Shown: positions 21,101 to 29,614 of the stretch, one piece after another
How positions within the stretch are numbered: position 1 is the stretch's first letter
Layout of the letters: each line of letters opens with the position of its first letter
Assembly: GCA_030710605.1 (NCBI GenBank)
Contig: CP092865.1
Coordinates: 26,352,947 to 26,416,946 of the forward strand
Reading direction: 5' to 3'
Source of the DNA: Cordylochernes scorpioides
Lineage: Eukaryota; Arthropoda; Arachnida; Pseudoscorpiones; Chernetidae
Length of the DNA stretch: 64,000 nucleotides
The notes under the pieces: model-generated
Database searches by the model: none
Told to the model about the DNA's origin: nothing
The model's input: the letters and a program-made list of their open reading frames with translations, nothing else
Translations under genes and position numbers: made by a program

Positions 21101-21238
21101 CTGCTGCTATAGAAACATGGAATGTAGTTTTGTTTTGTCTCTCAAAACACTAGTAGTTAGCACAGAATGTCTGTCCTAAATGTCTTTGTCTGTTCCAGGC
21201 CGCGACCTGCGCAGCGATCACGCACCACCATCTACTAG
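6002..21238 (+). CDS. KANK: KANK-family protein (KN motif and ankyrin repeats), nine coding exons
   Basis: I join the coding exons as 6002-6196, 6682-6963, 8827-10124, 10178-10258, 12325-12571, 14617-14715, 15927-16340, 18174-18244 and 21199-21238. All junctions are GT-AG and the phases agree, giving 908 residues plus stop. Domain order is KN motif (about 35-55), polyproline (66-74 and 113-121), coiled coil (about 128-172), internal repeats (about 365-520), a helical segment before the ankyrins (about 619-701) and five ankyrin repeats (702-872). This is the KANK architecture. In known family members the KN motif binds talin at integrin adhesions, the coiled coil binds liprin-beta and the ankyrin repeats bind kinesin KIF21; cortical microtubule capture follows. 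Length is close to vertebrate KANK2/3. The start at 6002 is the first Met, but the frame stays open upstream and the base context (CCACAG) allows an acceptor just before it, so a 5' non-coding exon is likely. Orthology to one vertebrate paralogue is not implied. Confidence 0.9.
6682..6963 (+). CDS. KANK: KANK exon with two polyproline blocks and coiled-coil start
   Basis: This exon encodes residues 66-159, two runs of nine prolines that bracket a helical segment ([14 protein letters not shown]). The coiled coil begins after them ([20 protein letters not shown]). The acceptor TATCCACAG and the donor AAG|GTGGGG are both in phase 0. The coiled coil continues into the next exon ([10 protein letters not shown]). 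Confidence 0.85.
7014..7198. mobile_element. Pogo/Tigger-type MITE C
   Basis: Terminal repeats TACAGTAGAACTTCC and GGAGGTTCTACTGTA have TA at the edges, the pogo-like CAGTxGAACCTC signature. The interior repeats AGAGGACACCTCTC. Other copies are at 12005-12169, 15677-15832, 17475-17620, 22285-22535, 28095-28276 and 46959-47083 (3' half). Confidence 0.8.
7330..7735 (-). mobile_element. SINE family 1, longest copy, with internal duplication
   Basis: The tRNA-like head is at the right (complement of GGAATCGAACCCGGGTCCTA and TCCACCGACCCCCC). The segment from TGATAATCATGGTGGGTAG to GACTTTGCACTTAC is present twice in tandem (about 7359-7448 and 7463-7552), so this copy is longer than the others by about 100 bp. 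Confidence 0.75.
7936..8067. mobile_element. Small pogo-type MITE
   Basis: TACAGTTAAACCTGTCTATT faces ATAGACTGGTTTAACTGTA, with the interior GGGTGCTATAGACAGGTC. A broken end of the same type is near 27650-27682. A second inverted-repeat piece with GTTATAACA-like ends follows to about 8210. Confidence 0.7.
8211..8826 (+). other. KANK intron, AT-rich, no element recognised
   Basis: No repeat shared with the rest of the window was seen up to the acceptor GTGTGTCCAG at 8826. Confidence 0.4.
8827..10124 (+). CDS. KANK: KANK large central exon with five internal repeats
   Basis: This exon encodes residues 160-591. It opens with the last heptads of the coiled coil, then Ser/Thr/Pro-rich disordered sequence. 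From about 9418 to 9900 lie five units of about 30 residues. Each has a T[KR][11 protein letters not shown] core (variants KCIGTK, KCIDTG), a spacer, a [KR]STMT-like box (KSTMTNI, NVMTFTD, RSTMTDI, KSTATEL, RGTLTAE) and often EPEKQIE. The exon ends after [16 protein letters not shown] and a Ser/Lys-rich tail. The donor GTAAGT is in phase 2. Vertebrate KANKs have a long disordered middle here, but I do not know this repeat from them. Confidence 0.85.
10178..10258 (+). CDS. KANK: KANK 81-bp exon, possibly alternative
   Basis: The acceptor TTCTGCAG and the donor GTAAGG bound 81 bases that enter and leave in phase 2 and are open throughout (27 residues, acidic, with [15 protein letters not shown]). 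Because its length is a multiple of three and both neighbours share its phase, skipping it would keep the frame. Confidence 0.65.
10322..10815. other. GC-rich block of unknown origin in a KANK intron
   Basis: This stretch (GGTCGGTCCTCTGTAAGGTC, then two A-runs, then GTCGCGCCGTGGTTGCGC) differs in composition from its surroundings and has short open frames on both strands. I could not tie it to a known element. An old retroelement end is the most likely reading. Confidence 0.3.
11453..11540 (+). mobile_element. SINE family 1 fragment, inverted
   Basis: Blocks GACATGTGGTGCACTTACAG and TGATTATCATGGACTGTACC are the complement of the family sequence. Confidence 0.6.
11755..11900 (+). mobile_element. 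LINE 3' end (ORF2 C-terminus and AAC tail)
   Basis: One frame reads [20 protein letters not shown] and ends LMELV-stop, followed by a CAACAACAAC tail. This resembles the extreme C-terminus of Jockey-like LINE ORF2 proteins. A sister copy is at 16388-16626. Confidence 0.6.
12005..12169. mobile_element. Pogo/Tigger-type MITE C copy
   Basis: TACAGTAGAACCTCC to GGAGGTTCTACTGTA, with TA flanks. Confidence 0.8.
12325..12571 (+). CDS. KANK: KANK exon preceding the ankyrin repeats
   Basis: This exon encodes residues 619-701. The acceptor is TGTATCCAG; the first base completes a Lys codon. The segment [17 protein letters not shown], an RDWFKVAG stretch and the lead-in [18 protein letters not shown] correspond to the helical cap found before the KANK ankyrin domain. 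The donor AAT|GTGAGT is in phase 0. Confidence 0.88.
12626..12776. mobile_element. MITE B copy, diverged
   Basis: TAGGTAATAAGACCAAATAA on the left faces TTTGGTCTTATCATTACTTT with the outer TAATCTATAATTCAAATTGT on the right. Confidence 0.65.
13130..13650. repeat. Foldback repeat F copy
   Basis: Two inverted halves each contain CGCCATCTATTGACC-like, CACAACACCAGC, CGTCCACCTAGAGACCATGG and GGGCTAATGGCCCTCGTCAG blocks. Relatives are at 30030-30475, 55335-55665 and 57530-57995. A remote relative is near 25262-25500. Confidence 0.7.
13815..14135 (+). mobile_element. Retroposon 3' end with GAA-rich tail
   Basis: CTGGCCCGGCTGATAGTACC, GGAGCGGCTATACATGGCGT and GTGCTCCCAGTCTTAATGAC are shared, in order, with 27040-27410 (same strand) and 20070-20372 (opposite strand). 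All three end in a GAAGAAGAAG-type tail after a GATAA block. This is the pattern of a LINE 3' UTR or derived SINE. The parent protein is not present in the window. Confidence 0.65.
14274..14455 (+). mobile_element. SINE family 2 (tRNA-Ser/Leu-like head)
   Basis: The head GTCGGTGGACAAGTGGTTAA carries a type-II tRNA A box. CGGGATCCAATCCCGC is a B-box stem-loop. The tail part contains TTGAGCGGTACCTAGTAAAG. The same order occurs at 57612-57796. Confidence 0.7.
14617..14715 (+). CDS. KANK: KANK exon: ankyrin repeat 1
   Basis: This exon encodes residues 702-734: [17 protein letters not shown] and then LLD...CNVNIQNK, a complete 33-residue ankyrin unit with TxLH replaced by TVIH. The acceptor is TCACACAG and the donor AAG|GTAACT; it is in phase 0 on both sides. 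Confidence 0.92.
14773..15226. mobile_element. MITE B cluster with triplicated 107-bp half
   Basis: A unit of about 107 bp starting TTTCAATCACAAGGTAATAA occurs three times in a row (near 14766, 14873 and 14982). Each carries TAGTGTGTTACGTTTC; the opposite arm occurs once at 15130-15226. Confidence 0.75.
15677..15832. mobile_element. Pogo/Tigger-type MITE C copy
   Basis: TACAGTAGAACCTAACTG to AGGGAGGTTCTACTGTA. A partial relative lies just upstream at about 15290-15357. Confidence 0.75.
15927..16340 (+). CDS. KANK: KANK exon: ankyrin repeats 2-5
   Basis: This exon encodes residues 735-872. Repeat starts are [36 protein letters not shown] and [22 protein letters not shown]. The first has the longer loop ([15 protein letters not shown]) seen in KANK ankyrin 2. 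The conserved GDVNAxA and GAxVNLQD turns are present. The acceptor GTGTGGACAG and the donor CCA|GTAAGT are both in phase 0. Confidence 0.93.
16366..16912 (-). mobile_element. SINE family 1 split by a LINE fragment
   Basis: SINE sequence starts at 16366 (TATCCCTAGTACACGTGGTA), is interrupted, and resumes at about 16622 with ACACGTGGTACAGGCCATG. It ends with the tRNA-like head complement at about 16912. Confidence 0.75.
16388..16626 (+). mobile_element. 5'-truncated LINE, ORF2 C-terminus
   Basis: One frame reads [19 protein letters not shown], then CPKC...[10 protein letters not shown], the CxxC...H...C knuckle found after the reverse transcriptase of Jockey-like LINEs, and ends in an AACAACAAC tail. 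ACACGTGGTACA is duplicated on both sides, a target-site duplication in the SINE. Confidence 0.8.
17475..17620. mobile_element. Pogo/Tigger-type MITE C copy
   Basis: TACAGTAGAACCTCC on the left and AGATTTTACTGTA on the right. Confidence 0.7.
17809..18055. mobile_element. Foldback MITE A copy, diverged
   Basis: AAGTCATCTCCTCTTACCATG and ACAATAAGGAGATGCC form the arms; the asymmetric outer stretch runs to the T-run at about 18050. Confidence 0.7.
18174..18244 (+). CDS. KANK: KANK exon: basic C-terminal tail
   Basis: The acceptor GTGGTCGCAG continues phase 0 from the ankyrin exon and gives [20 protein letters not shown] (residues 873 on). The donor is AC|GTAAGG in phase 2. A short, basic, Ser/Pro-rich tail after the last ankyrin repeat is typical of KANK proteins. 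A second frame here is also open and proline-rich, but it would not join the ankyrin exon in phase. Confidence 0.7.
18380..18568. mobile_element. Foldback element, about 190 bp
   Basis: GAAAGGAGCTTCTTCTATAG with TTTATTTCGCTAGCTTTCGA is mirrored by GAGAGCTAGCGAAATAAAC and TTTTTAGAAGAAGCTTAT. A TG microsatellite follows at 18588-18613. Confidence 0.7.
18672..19202. mobile_element. Foldback element H interrupted by MITE B
   Basis: The outer arms (AACAAATAAATTTAATGGCA ... TGCCAGTAAATTTATTTGTT) and the inner arms (ATCATCAAATATTATCTCTA ... TAGAGATAATATTTGATGAT) belong to one palindrome. MITE B (about 18722-19003) sits inside the left arm, flanked by a repeat of TT[TC]CAATAAT. Confidence 0.75.
18722..19003. 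mobile_element. MITE B, longest copy
   Basis: Its palindrome includes CAGACAAAAGTACTGAATGA and TCATTCAGTACTTTTGTCTG and a central TAACAGTAACTATTTAAACC. The outermost right end (ATCCAAATTGTGCCTTATCA) is not matched on the left. Confidence 0.8.
19690..19905 (-). other. GC-richer open segment, possibly retroelement gag remnant
   Basis: An ATG-initiated frame on the minus strand (start 19901) reads [20 protein letters not shown], then [17 protein letters not shown], and ends in AT-rich sequence. It sits in the last KANK intron on the opposite strand. Identity is unknown. Confidence 0.25.
20045..20372 (-). mobile_element. Retroposon 3' end with GAA-rich tail, inverted copy
   Basis: It is the reverse complement of the family at 13815-14135, with the tail complement CTTCTTCTTCTT at 20067. 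Confidence 0.65.
20720..21020. repeat. Tandem repeat, about 115 bp, 2.5 copies
   Basis: The block GATGTCCCCATGCATCTCTA, then TCACAGCAGTCATAATGTCC, then a TTTCCTTTGTTGTTGTTTTT stretch recurs near 20772, 20867 and 20960. Confidence 0.7.
21199..21238 (+). CDS. KANK: KANK last coding exon
   Basis: The acceptor TCTGTTCCAG supplies the base that completes the split Thr codon; [12 protein letters not shown] and TAG (21236-21238) follow. A candidate polyadenylation signal AATAAA lies at 21485-21490. The exon is short, so it is supported by phase agreement and acceptor quality rather than by homology. Confidence 0.6.
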
Positions 21239-21727
21239 GAATGTAGATCCCTGGAATGATGATAACAATCTACTTAATGCCAGATTATCTACAGTCTAGT
21301 CCTCTCTGGGCCATGTTCTACTTGTCACCTTCCTTCTGTTCAGTGAATTGTTGTCCCCACCTTGGGACCCCTTGGGAGATGCACCATTTCCATGGGGTGT
21401 TGTAATGGCTAGCATATTATACTTCATATTGCACAGGGTGTCTAGGGTTCAAATCTAGGTGGTACCACCTTTTTTTTTTTTTTTAATAAATTTTATTGTA
21501 AATGTCCATTACAAGATGTGTTGAACTCTACCTTACAAACCTAGCTGTCTTGTAAATTAAACTGACAAAACCTCCGGAAGTGTTCATCCCTGATAAGTCA
21601 GGCCTGCCCACTATCTTTTTAATTCCATCAGGCTAATACAAAAGTGTTTATAAAAATTAGGCAAAATATTTTTATTTAAATAATTCTATATACATTGCCT
21701 TACAATAATAAGATACAATTTGGATTA

Positions 21728-21870
21728 TAGATGAGAACTACAAGGTATAATAAGACTAAATCCAAATAAATAGTGTGTGATATTTCAGTAACAACAATGT
21801 TTTGTCTCATGATGGTAACAATTCTGTTACTGAAATGTCATACAATCATTTGGATTTGGTCTTATTACCT
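21728..21870. mobile_element. MITE B copy
   Basis: AAGGTATAATAAGACTAAATC faces GATTTGGTCTTATTACCTCG. Confidence 0.7.
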
Positions 21871-22284
21871 CGTAATTGCCTTACAATTTAAAATAAACAG
21901 AAAATTGTTAATAACACTTGGAAGAGTTTACCACAATTCTCACCTCTGTACATAAGGTATTTACTCTTGTGATCTTTATATCCACCTCTTGTGTAGCCTA
22001 TTTTATGAGACAGCTATTTCCTTTTTAGAATTATTGTAAATCCGAGTCTTTAATTTTGTATTCACTGTTTGTTATCTTGAAAATTGGAAGTTTTTATATA
22101 TGGGTGTGTCTAGAATTGCACTTCCAGAGCTTAAAATATATTTTTATACAAGATACCATTGCATATGCACCTAATTTTAAACTTTCAAAAAATAATTATT
22201 GATATAACACAAAATGGAGAAACAACTAAATTGCTTCCTCTTCAACCAAGATTTCTATAAATGTAACATTTGTTGTTTTGAATA

Positions 22285-22535
22285 TACAGTAGAACCTCCA
22301 TGAGAGGACACCTAATTGCAGAACCAAAGTGGCCTTTAGAAAGAGGTGTCCTCTTACCGGAGAGTTACTTTATAGAAAAATGGTAATTTTACAAATAAAA
22401 ACTGTTTTTTGTAGAGAGGTGTCCTCTTACCAGAGAGTTATGAAATAGTAAAAATGATAATTTTACAAATGAAAACTGTCCTTTATAGAGAGGTGTCCTC
22501 CAGCGCGAGTGTCCTCTCATGGAGGTTCTACTGTA
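22285..22535. mobile_element. MITE C copy with an internal duplication
   Basis: The ends are TACAGTAGAACCTCCATGAG and CATGGAGGTTCTACTGTA. The segment AGAGGTGTCCTCTTAC...TAATTTTACAAAT...GAAAACTG occurs twice, which makes this copy about 70 bp longer than its relatives. Confidence 0.8.
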
Positions 22536-22669
22536 CAATATATATAATCAATAGAAGGCTTACAAATATTTTAAAGCATGTTTCTTTTTTTTTTTAATTT
22601 AATTTATATTTTGCATAATGTTATTCTTGAAGAAAAAACTTTTTTGCTTCATTAATGATAAGTCACAAT

Positions 22670-22818
22670 TTGAATTATAGATTATAAGCACAAGGTAATA
22701 AGACCAAATCCAAATAAAATTCATATTCAGTACTTTTGTCAGAAGATGGTAACAACGCTGTTACCGAAATGTCGCACACTATTTATATATTTGGATTTGG
22801 TTTTATTACCTTGTGTTT
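22670..22818. mobile_element. MITE B copy, left arm shortened
   Basis: ACAAGGTAATAAGACCAAAT and GATTTGGTTTTATTACCTTG frame a core lacking part of the left half. Confidence 0.7.
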
Positions 22819-23865
22819 GTTTCATTAATTATATGTCCTATTTCTTGCCAACTGTGTAATCTCTAATTCATGTGATATTTGTGATTTTTTTGCTTGTTTT
22901 CTACTAAGACTTTAAGATATAGTACAAAGTAATCTAAAGTGAAACTTTGCTAATATAAGATGACAATTTAAATGATAGATTTAAACATAAGATGACAAAT
23001 CAATAAACTGTATGTGATGTTTAGTGCTGTTACAGAAATGTCACATACAACTTATTGATTTGGTACGAGTAATTAGTGCCTCAGTTTCATTACTCCTGTT
23101 AGTAAATAAGATTAAAACATGGACAGTAATTGAAAAGACCAATTAACAAAATGCTTCTCTCTAAACACCATTTCACACAAACCTTTATTAAGACATTCCG
23201 TCTTATATAGACGATTCTCCTGTTAGAAATGAATCTAAAAGAAATGAGAAGCAGGAGAAGAAATTGAATCCTCGCTCAGAAAAGAGAAAAAGAAGAAAAG
23301 GAAAGAATATCTATGTACAAAAGTTGAGACTATATACATCTTTTTGCATGCATAGAACACAGTGAAGAAGTAGACTATTGAGTAAATGGTTGCATCTTGT
23401 GAAGAAAAAAATATTTCCAAACAGTTCAGTTACTTTGTTAGGTCTTTTTTCCTCCCTGCAATCTTTATAAAATTAAAGAACTTTAAAATAACTGACCCAT
23501 TATCCATCATGTCTAAAAGAAAGGAATACAGCGAAAAGTGTAGATGAGCAGCTCTACTGCAAAAAATTTTCTCTTTCCATTGTGAATGACGTACATTCAA
23601 ATATATAGTTTTCCAGTTCGGATATTTTATTCCTTTGGCAAAGTGGACAAAATCTAAACACCATTTCAATTACTAAGTAAATTTGCAAAGACAATTTGAG
23701 ATATGTTTTTATCTTTTAGGTTACAACTAGGCAAGCAGCTTCTGAGCTAAAGAAAAAGAACTTCTAACTAAAATTTAAGGTGATATATTAGCCTAGAATT
23801 AATACATGCATAATAATATTTTGTTGTTTAGTTTATGTGTGATTTGTGTCTTTTCATAAATACAG
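22819..23865. other. AT-rich spacer
   Basis: One small hairpin (ATAAGATGACAAATCAATAA region, 22985-23060) looks like a minimal MITE B relative. No gene was seen. Confidence 0.35.
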
Positions 23866-24234
23866 TTGAAAAAACCTCACCAATAGGACCGAACCATAGC
23901 CAACGGTTCCCTCTATACCAGGGTCTGCAACCTTTTGAATCGGAAGAGTAAAAAAAATTACAATTTAAAAAATTTTAAAGAGCCACAATATTTTTTCTTG
24001 CCAATAATAAATAGTACTCGCATAAATAATATTTGCATATGGAACTATTATAAAGAGCCGCAACTTCACATCTAAAGAGCTGCATGTGAATTACAAGCTG
24101 CAGATTGCCGGCCCCTGATCTAGGACATCTGTAATGTTGGATACTATAGAGGAAGGTGGTTCCCTATCTCAAACACCACATATATATATATAGTGTGTTT
24201 GAGGTTTTACTGTAGCTTCTTGTAAATTGTGTGC
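23866..24234. mobile_element. Pogo-like MITE carrying a nested hAT-type MITE
   Basis: The outer ends are ACAGTTGAAAAAACCTCA and TGAGGTTTTACTGTA. Inside, 23936-24117, lies CAGGGTCTGCAACCTTTT...GATTGCCGGCCCCTG with repeated AGAGCC(A/G)CA. This is the widespread hAT-type CAGGGGTCGGCAACC terminal repeat. Confidence 0.75.
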
Positions 24235-24240
24235 AAGCTT

Positions 24241-25260
24241 TTTCATTCATTTTTACTGTTTTTTTGTTTGTGTGTATATCTTGTGAACAATCTACTCCAT
24301 TTTATAAATTGTATCTTGAAGTGCTTATAGTTTTTACTTGTCTTTTTTTTTTGCGAATTGCTCTAATCCCCATTTGAAAACTTATATCAGGTGCCTTGTA
24401 TGTTCTACCAGTGTGGTATACTTATCTATATTTTACTCTCTGGAGAATTGAACAAATTATTTTTTCTTGTATAGTATCTCTTCTCTAAGACAAATTGTAC
24501 ACTTGTATAAAAAAAAAGATGCCTTACATGTAACTTTATCTTTGTATGTCAATTTATTGTAACACAAGTGAAGCTTTATATATTTATTCCATAGAGAAAT
24601 ATTGGAATTTTATCCATTCTTGATTTAAGACCTAGTTAAATGGTATGAATTTGTTGTCTTCAATTTGATCTTATTTCCAGGTAGTACTAGATATTGGGGA
24701 CTAGGGAAATCTTTGCCTTACATTTTTTCTTGATTAGTTACTGGAAATGTTTTGTTTTTTTTTTTTGGAGAAGAAGGATAACCCGGCCTCTTAAATGCCG
24801 CTTAGTTCTCAAATTCAGCAGGTTTGAACTCAAGATTGGAATGTGTAGCAGTAAATAGGGAATTAAAGTCAAAACCATATATATATATATATGTGGTAAT
24901 AAGAGGTGGGGAGAGAAATAAACACACCACAAGTTGAAAGAGGAACCCAGGCAACCAGAGAGAGAGGGGACTGACACAGCTGGGCGGCCATTCGGGTCGC
25001 ACACAATCCCCAACTGTCTTAAAATAGTCCCGAGGTATTAACTGATATGTGGTCGCCCCTTGGAATGTCGCTGGTGTCTCAAGTGACCGGAATTTACCCT
25101 CCCGTCTCTGTCTGGGTTGTCTGTAGGTTGGCTTTATTATTCCTGGAAGAGTATATATTATGACATATATATATACCAAAAGAGAGGTATTTCTCCTTTT
25201 AAATGTATATCAAATCAATGACACCATCAATCACCCAAGTAAAAAACTTTACTAGTGTTG
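24241..25260. other. Spacer with one coding-like block
   Basis: Around 24920-25140 the minus strand has an open, GC-richer stretch (IKPTYRQPRQRREGKF; then PRDYFKTVGDCVRPEWPP). It may be a retroelement gag or LTR remnant, but I cannot assign it. The rest is AT-rich. Confidence 0.3.
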
Positions 25261-25529
25261 ATAAAGAATGAACCACAACACCAGTTTTGGCAAATTCAGA
25301 CAAAAAGCCAACAACCTGTATATCACGGTGTCAGGATTTGACCCTCATCAGTACAGTGTTTAGCTTCGATTCCTTAACATTCTATGAGAGGAGTCATGAA
25401 ATCGGTTGAAGACCTTGCAATAGGGAACCCCAATAAGACTGATCTAGAGTATCCCTGATATATTGGGGGATATTTTTGCTATAAAGGAAGGTTCACATCA
25501 TGGTCCATTTCTGCAAGGTTTTACTCTAA

Positions 25530-25690
25530 AATAAGAATATAAATAGTAACAATGCATTTCTATATTCCTGCAAAGTACAAGCTTTCTGATCTCTATCTAA
25601 GATAAAGATTTGAAAAAGCTTGTACTTTTCACAAATAACGAAACACATTGCTACTGTTTATATTCTTATTTTATACTTTATAGCAATTTT
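25530..25690. mobile_element. Small foldback element
   Basis: AAGAATATAAATAGTAACAAT and GTACAAGCTTTCTGATC mirror AAAGCTTGTACTTTTC and TTGCTACTGTTTATATTCTT. Confidence 0.6.
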
Positions 25691-27035
25691 TCTCTTCTAA
25701 AGGTTTTACTCTCTATCTAATGACTCATCCATAGATGAGTTCTACTCATCTCTAGCAGACACCATCAACAAGCTCTACAAGCTTGATACCCTAATATGAT
25801 TGAGTGGAGATAAAGAAGAAGAATACTCTATCTGAAAGGTCACAGGATCCCAACACACCAGCTATAGATGGTTTGATTAAATACCATCTTCAGCCCAGTT
25901 GGCTTGACAACAGTAGACTCTGATCATTTGGATTCTCGATGACAAGTTTACCACCCCATCCTAATAAATGTTCTATACCGACCATTTCAGTAATGGCTGC
26001 TGCCATCTCCAGACAAATGATGACAACACAGTGTACCCTAGTTACTAGGTTATCATGTATAGAATACAGATATGGTCTTGTGTGACAAATATGCTAACAT
26101 CCCATAATAGTTTGCCTATTTGAATCTGTTCTCATTTATCTCTTTTTTTGTTATTATAGAAATCTTTGCATGTGTGATACATCTTGTCTAAATTCTTGCC
26201 TTCTCATAGCTCAAATTTTCAGAAATCTATTTTTTTACCCCTCAAGTTGTAAAAAAAGATGTGTAACATATATATTTTTCTACAATAAAAACTCTGATAT
26301 ACACAAGCCTTTATTAGGGACTTGCCCCATACAGATTCTCCCAATTGGGTAAGGTAATAATCATCTTGTGTTATTTACATAAGTAATAAGATAGAAATTT
26401 TGAACTGGCTTTACTCTTCGTCTCAAAGTCATTCACTTGTTGACTGGTATACTCTGATATAAAGTCACTGAAGCCTATATAGAGGATTGGCTGGTGTATG
26501 TACCACTTCAATCACACTTCTTCAATATAATTGATGCCTTGGCCATTCATTGAAGATTTTCTTGGAAAAAAAAAATTGCTATTTTTTTCCCCTTTGCCTT
26601 TCATATGCAAATGTGATGAACCTAAATTCAATATTCTGTATTTGATAAAAAAAAAGTTTGATCAGGTCTTTAAGAGTACAGTCAAGCATCCAATGAGTGA
26701 CTTTTCTCAAAATGATGAATAAATCTGGTCTCTCCTGGAAGTTGTCTCTTATTGGAGTTTGGATTGCTTTTACTGAGTGGTCACTCAGTGAGGTTCACCA
26801 TATCTAGCTGAGATGTACAAGAGTATGTCTGTTCTATGTAGCCAATGATGTGCCTTGGAACACCATTTGTTCTGTGATGAAGACATTCCATATGTATCTG
26901 TCATATTTTTGTAACTTTTTTCTACCTATCTTTTTCTATATAGAATGTGAAATAAAATATTTTACTCACTCAGTGCTTTCTTCCTTGGTATCCTACACTC
27001 TACACAGCTAATTGCAGGAATCACTAGAATCCCAC
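25691..27035. other. AT-rich spacer
   Basis: A short piece of the GAA-tailed retroposon lies near 25770-25830. GCCTTTATTAGGGACTTGCC near 26307 resembles the 53-bp repeat at 34034. No gene was seen. Confidence 0.35.
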
Positions 27036-27039
27036 TAGA

Positions 27040-27410
27040 ATAACTCCACCTTTGCCTGTCCCAAGCCCGGATGAAAAAGGAGGAGGGGGAGCAGTAACAA
27101 GCTCACTAAAAAAACCTGGGCTCAGCTGGCCCGGCTGATAGTACCCTGTAAGGGCTCCTAATCCAGGGATACAGGATGAGCAGCATTTGTACTACTTTGC
27201 TAGGAGCGGCTGCACATTGCGTCTGTTCCTCATGTCAGAGGCGGCCATTTCTTTTGGAGCTAAGTCAGCCTGCCACTGAGTAGTGCTCCCAGTCTTAATG
27301 ACAAAGACAGACACATTCTACTTCACCCAGTCATGATGCTTGTTCAAAGCTTGATACCCTGATATAATTTAGTGGAGATAAGAAAGAAGAAGACTAGAAT
27401 TGCTACCTAC
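27040..27410 (+). mobile_element. Retroposon 3' end with GAA-rich tail
   Basis: This is the third copy of the family at 13815. It ends ATTTAGTGGAGATAAGAAAG followed by AAGAAGA. Confidence 0.65.
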
Positions 27411-28094
27411 CCCAAGTCTCAATCAGTTTCTATGTTTGATGTATGTTTTATTTGAATGATTGTTTATTCTTTCCTACTATTCTCATCTCATTTCTTATAA
27501 TGTTGAAGCTACATGTGTAAATATAAGTTTTGTATGTTGGTTTAGATGTGATAATGCTCCAATATTGCTATATATATATATTAGATAATAAAAAGGCATA
27601 TATTGTATTTAATAAAATATTTATTTTGCCAATATTTTAACTGGCTGAACGCCAAAGAGGGGCGCTTAGACAGGTTTAACTGTATTTATATTATTAACAA
27701 AAAAAAAAGATTTTCTGCTGTTTTTAGAATATTATTGTTATAGAAATATTACTTGCTGATTGATATAGAGAATTATTTACTTCATCTTAGAATCCATGAG
27801 TATGTGACAGTCGTGGTAGAAATAATAAAACTATTTAAATCATTATTTGTTAGTTAGTTTTAATTAAGCTCATAAAATACATAATCTGAGAAAATATTGC
27901 CTGATTTAAGGTGAGTAGAATAAGGAAAACAAAATACTTATTTACATAATTACAAAAGGTTTGAGCCGGCCAACAGGAAACAACAACAATAGGTTATATA
28001 AAGGGAAGTCTCAACATCTGGTGGTAGACTTAACAGAATATTTGAATCTATAGAATACAATTTGAAATAAAATAATATTTTTATATGACATTTA

Positions 28095-28276
28095 TACAGT
28101 AGAACCTCCCTGTAAAGGACAACACCTAATTGTAGAGCCAAAGTGTCCTTTAGGAAGAGGTGTCCTTTTACTGGAGAGTTACTAAATAGTAAAAATGGGA
28201 ATTTTTCAAATGAAAACTGTCCTTTGTAGAGAGGTGTTCTCTACCACGAGTATCCTCTCATGGAGGTTCTACTGTA
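28095..28276. mobile_element. Pogo/Tigger-type MITE C copy
   Basis: TACAGTAGAACCTCCCTG to CATGGAGGTTCTACTGTA, with TA on both sides. Confidence 0.8.
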
Positions 28277-28555
28277 TATATTTATAGTCATGGATATAAG
28301 AAAGTAAAATTAAAATAGAAATTCTGGGAGGTAAATAAATCTTGATAATTTATTAATGAAAATAGTTTTTTTTTTAATCTTTCATTAAAATGTAGTAAAA
28401 AGTTGAAAATAAATATTCCATCAATTACCTATTTGAAAATTAATATGGGCCAAAATAAAAGAAGCATTGAAACAATCCCATCATTGTATATTGAGTGTAG
28501 AGGTAAGATATTTAGTGAAACATAAAAACCTGTAAATATCAGTTGTTTCGATGAT

Positions 28556-28765
28556 AAAGCACAATTTGGATTATAATACAATAAGACCTAATCCAAATAA
28601 TTTATTAGTGTGTGACATTTCGGCAACAGCATTGCCACCATCATCAGACAAAAGAATAAATGTTTTTGTAATAAAATTCTTTTGTCTGATGATGGTGACA
28701 ATGCTGTTGCCGAAACGTCACACACTAATAAATTATTTGTATTAAGTTATATTTTCTTGTATCAG
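28556..28765. mobile_element. MITE B copy
   Basis: TAGTGTGTGACATTTCGGCAA mirrors TTGCCGAAACGTCACACACTA around ATAAATGTTTTTGTAATA. Confidence 0.75.
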
Positions 28766-29128
28766 TTGCTTCATATTAAATCACGTTAAGTACAAAAGTT
28801 CTGATATATATTGCTTTTTTTACTCGTAAATCTGATGAGTCAAGCCCTCCCAATATATTTTCATTGCAGTAAGGACAGTATGATTGATGTGTGGGGAAAA
28901 AAAACATTCGCGTCTTAATGTTTCCATTTACTCTATAAATCTGATTGACAATGGCTGTGGAATATTTATTTTCTCCTTTTTTTAGTGGATTATAATAAAA
29001 ACTTTATTAATCAATTATTTATTTAATTTTTAGAAACACAAGGTAATACGACCAAATAAAAAAAATAGTGTGTAATGTTCTGGTAAGTTGTTACCATCAT
29101 CACACAAAAAGTATTTTTATAGGATACT

Positions 29129-29482
29129 AGACGGGTGACCCGGGCTTCGCCCCGGGATTGACCCGTGTGCACATCTACCCGAGTGATATATATTTAGATA
29201 AGATTTTTTTATAATTGTTTGTTATTAGCATTATCTATTTGTTTGCATCAGCATAATTTAATCTAATCTTTGATAGAGGGCGCTGTTCGTGAGCTAAGTA
29301 GAATAATTTGAATATATAGTTTTAATAATTGATTTATATATATTTTTAAATAGCCTATCGTCTTCCCCGTATTTTTTTACCTATGTATGGACATTTTGGT
29401 TTGAATTAGTGAACTACTGCGAATTTGTATACCGGACATACAAACAAACAAACATACAAACATTCATTTTTATATATATAGA
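29129..29482 (+). mobile_element. RTE-like 3' end or derived SINE, copy 1
   Basis: It begins CTAGACGGGTGACCCGGGC, with the hairpin CCCGGGCTTCGCCCCGGG, and ends ATACAAACAAACAAACATAC plus a TATATATA tail. This is a common form of RTE-derived retroposon ends. It is nearly identical to 31522-31885. Confidence 0.7.
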
Positions 29483-29614
29483 AGATATATAAAGAAGGTT
29501 CAAAGACCACGTCTCTCCACACTTTTTCATTAAAACTTGTAATAAAAAGGCCATATATTTAACAAGTAGATGTATAGCTGAAGTATATATAAAATATAGG
29601 CTATTTAAAATCTG

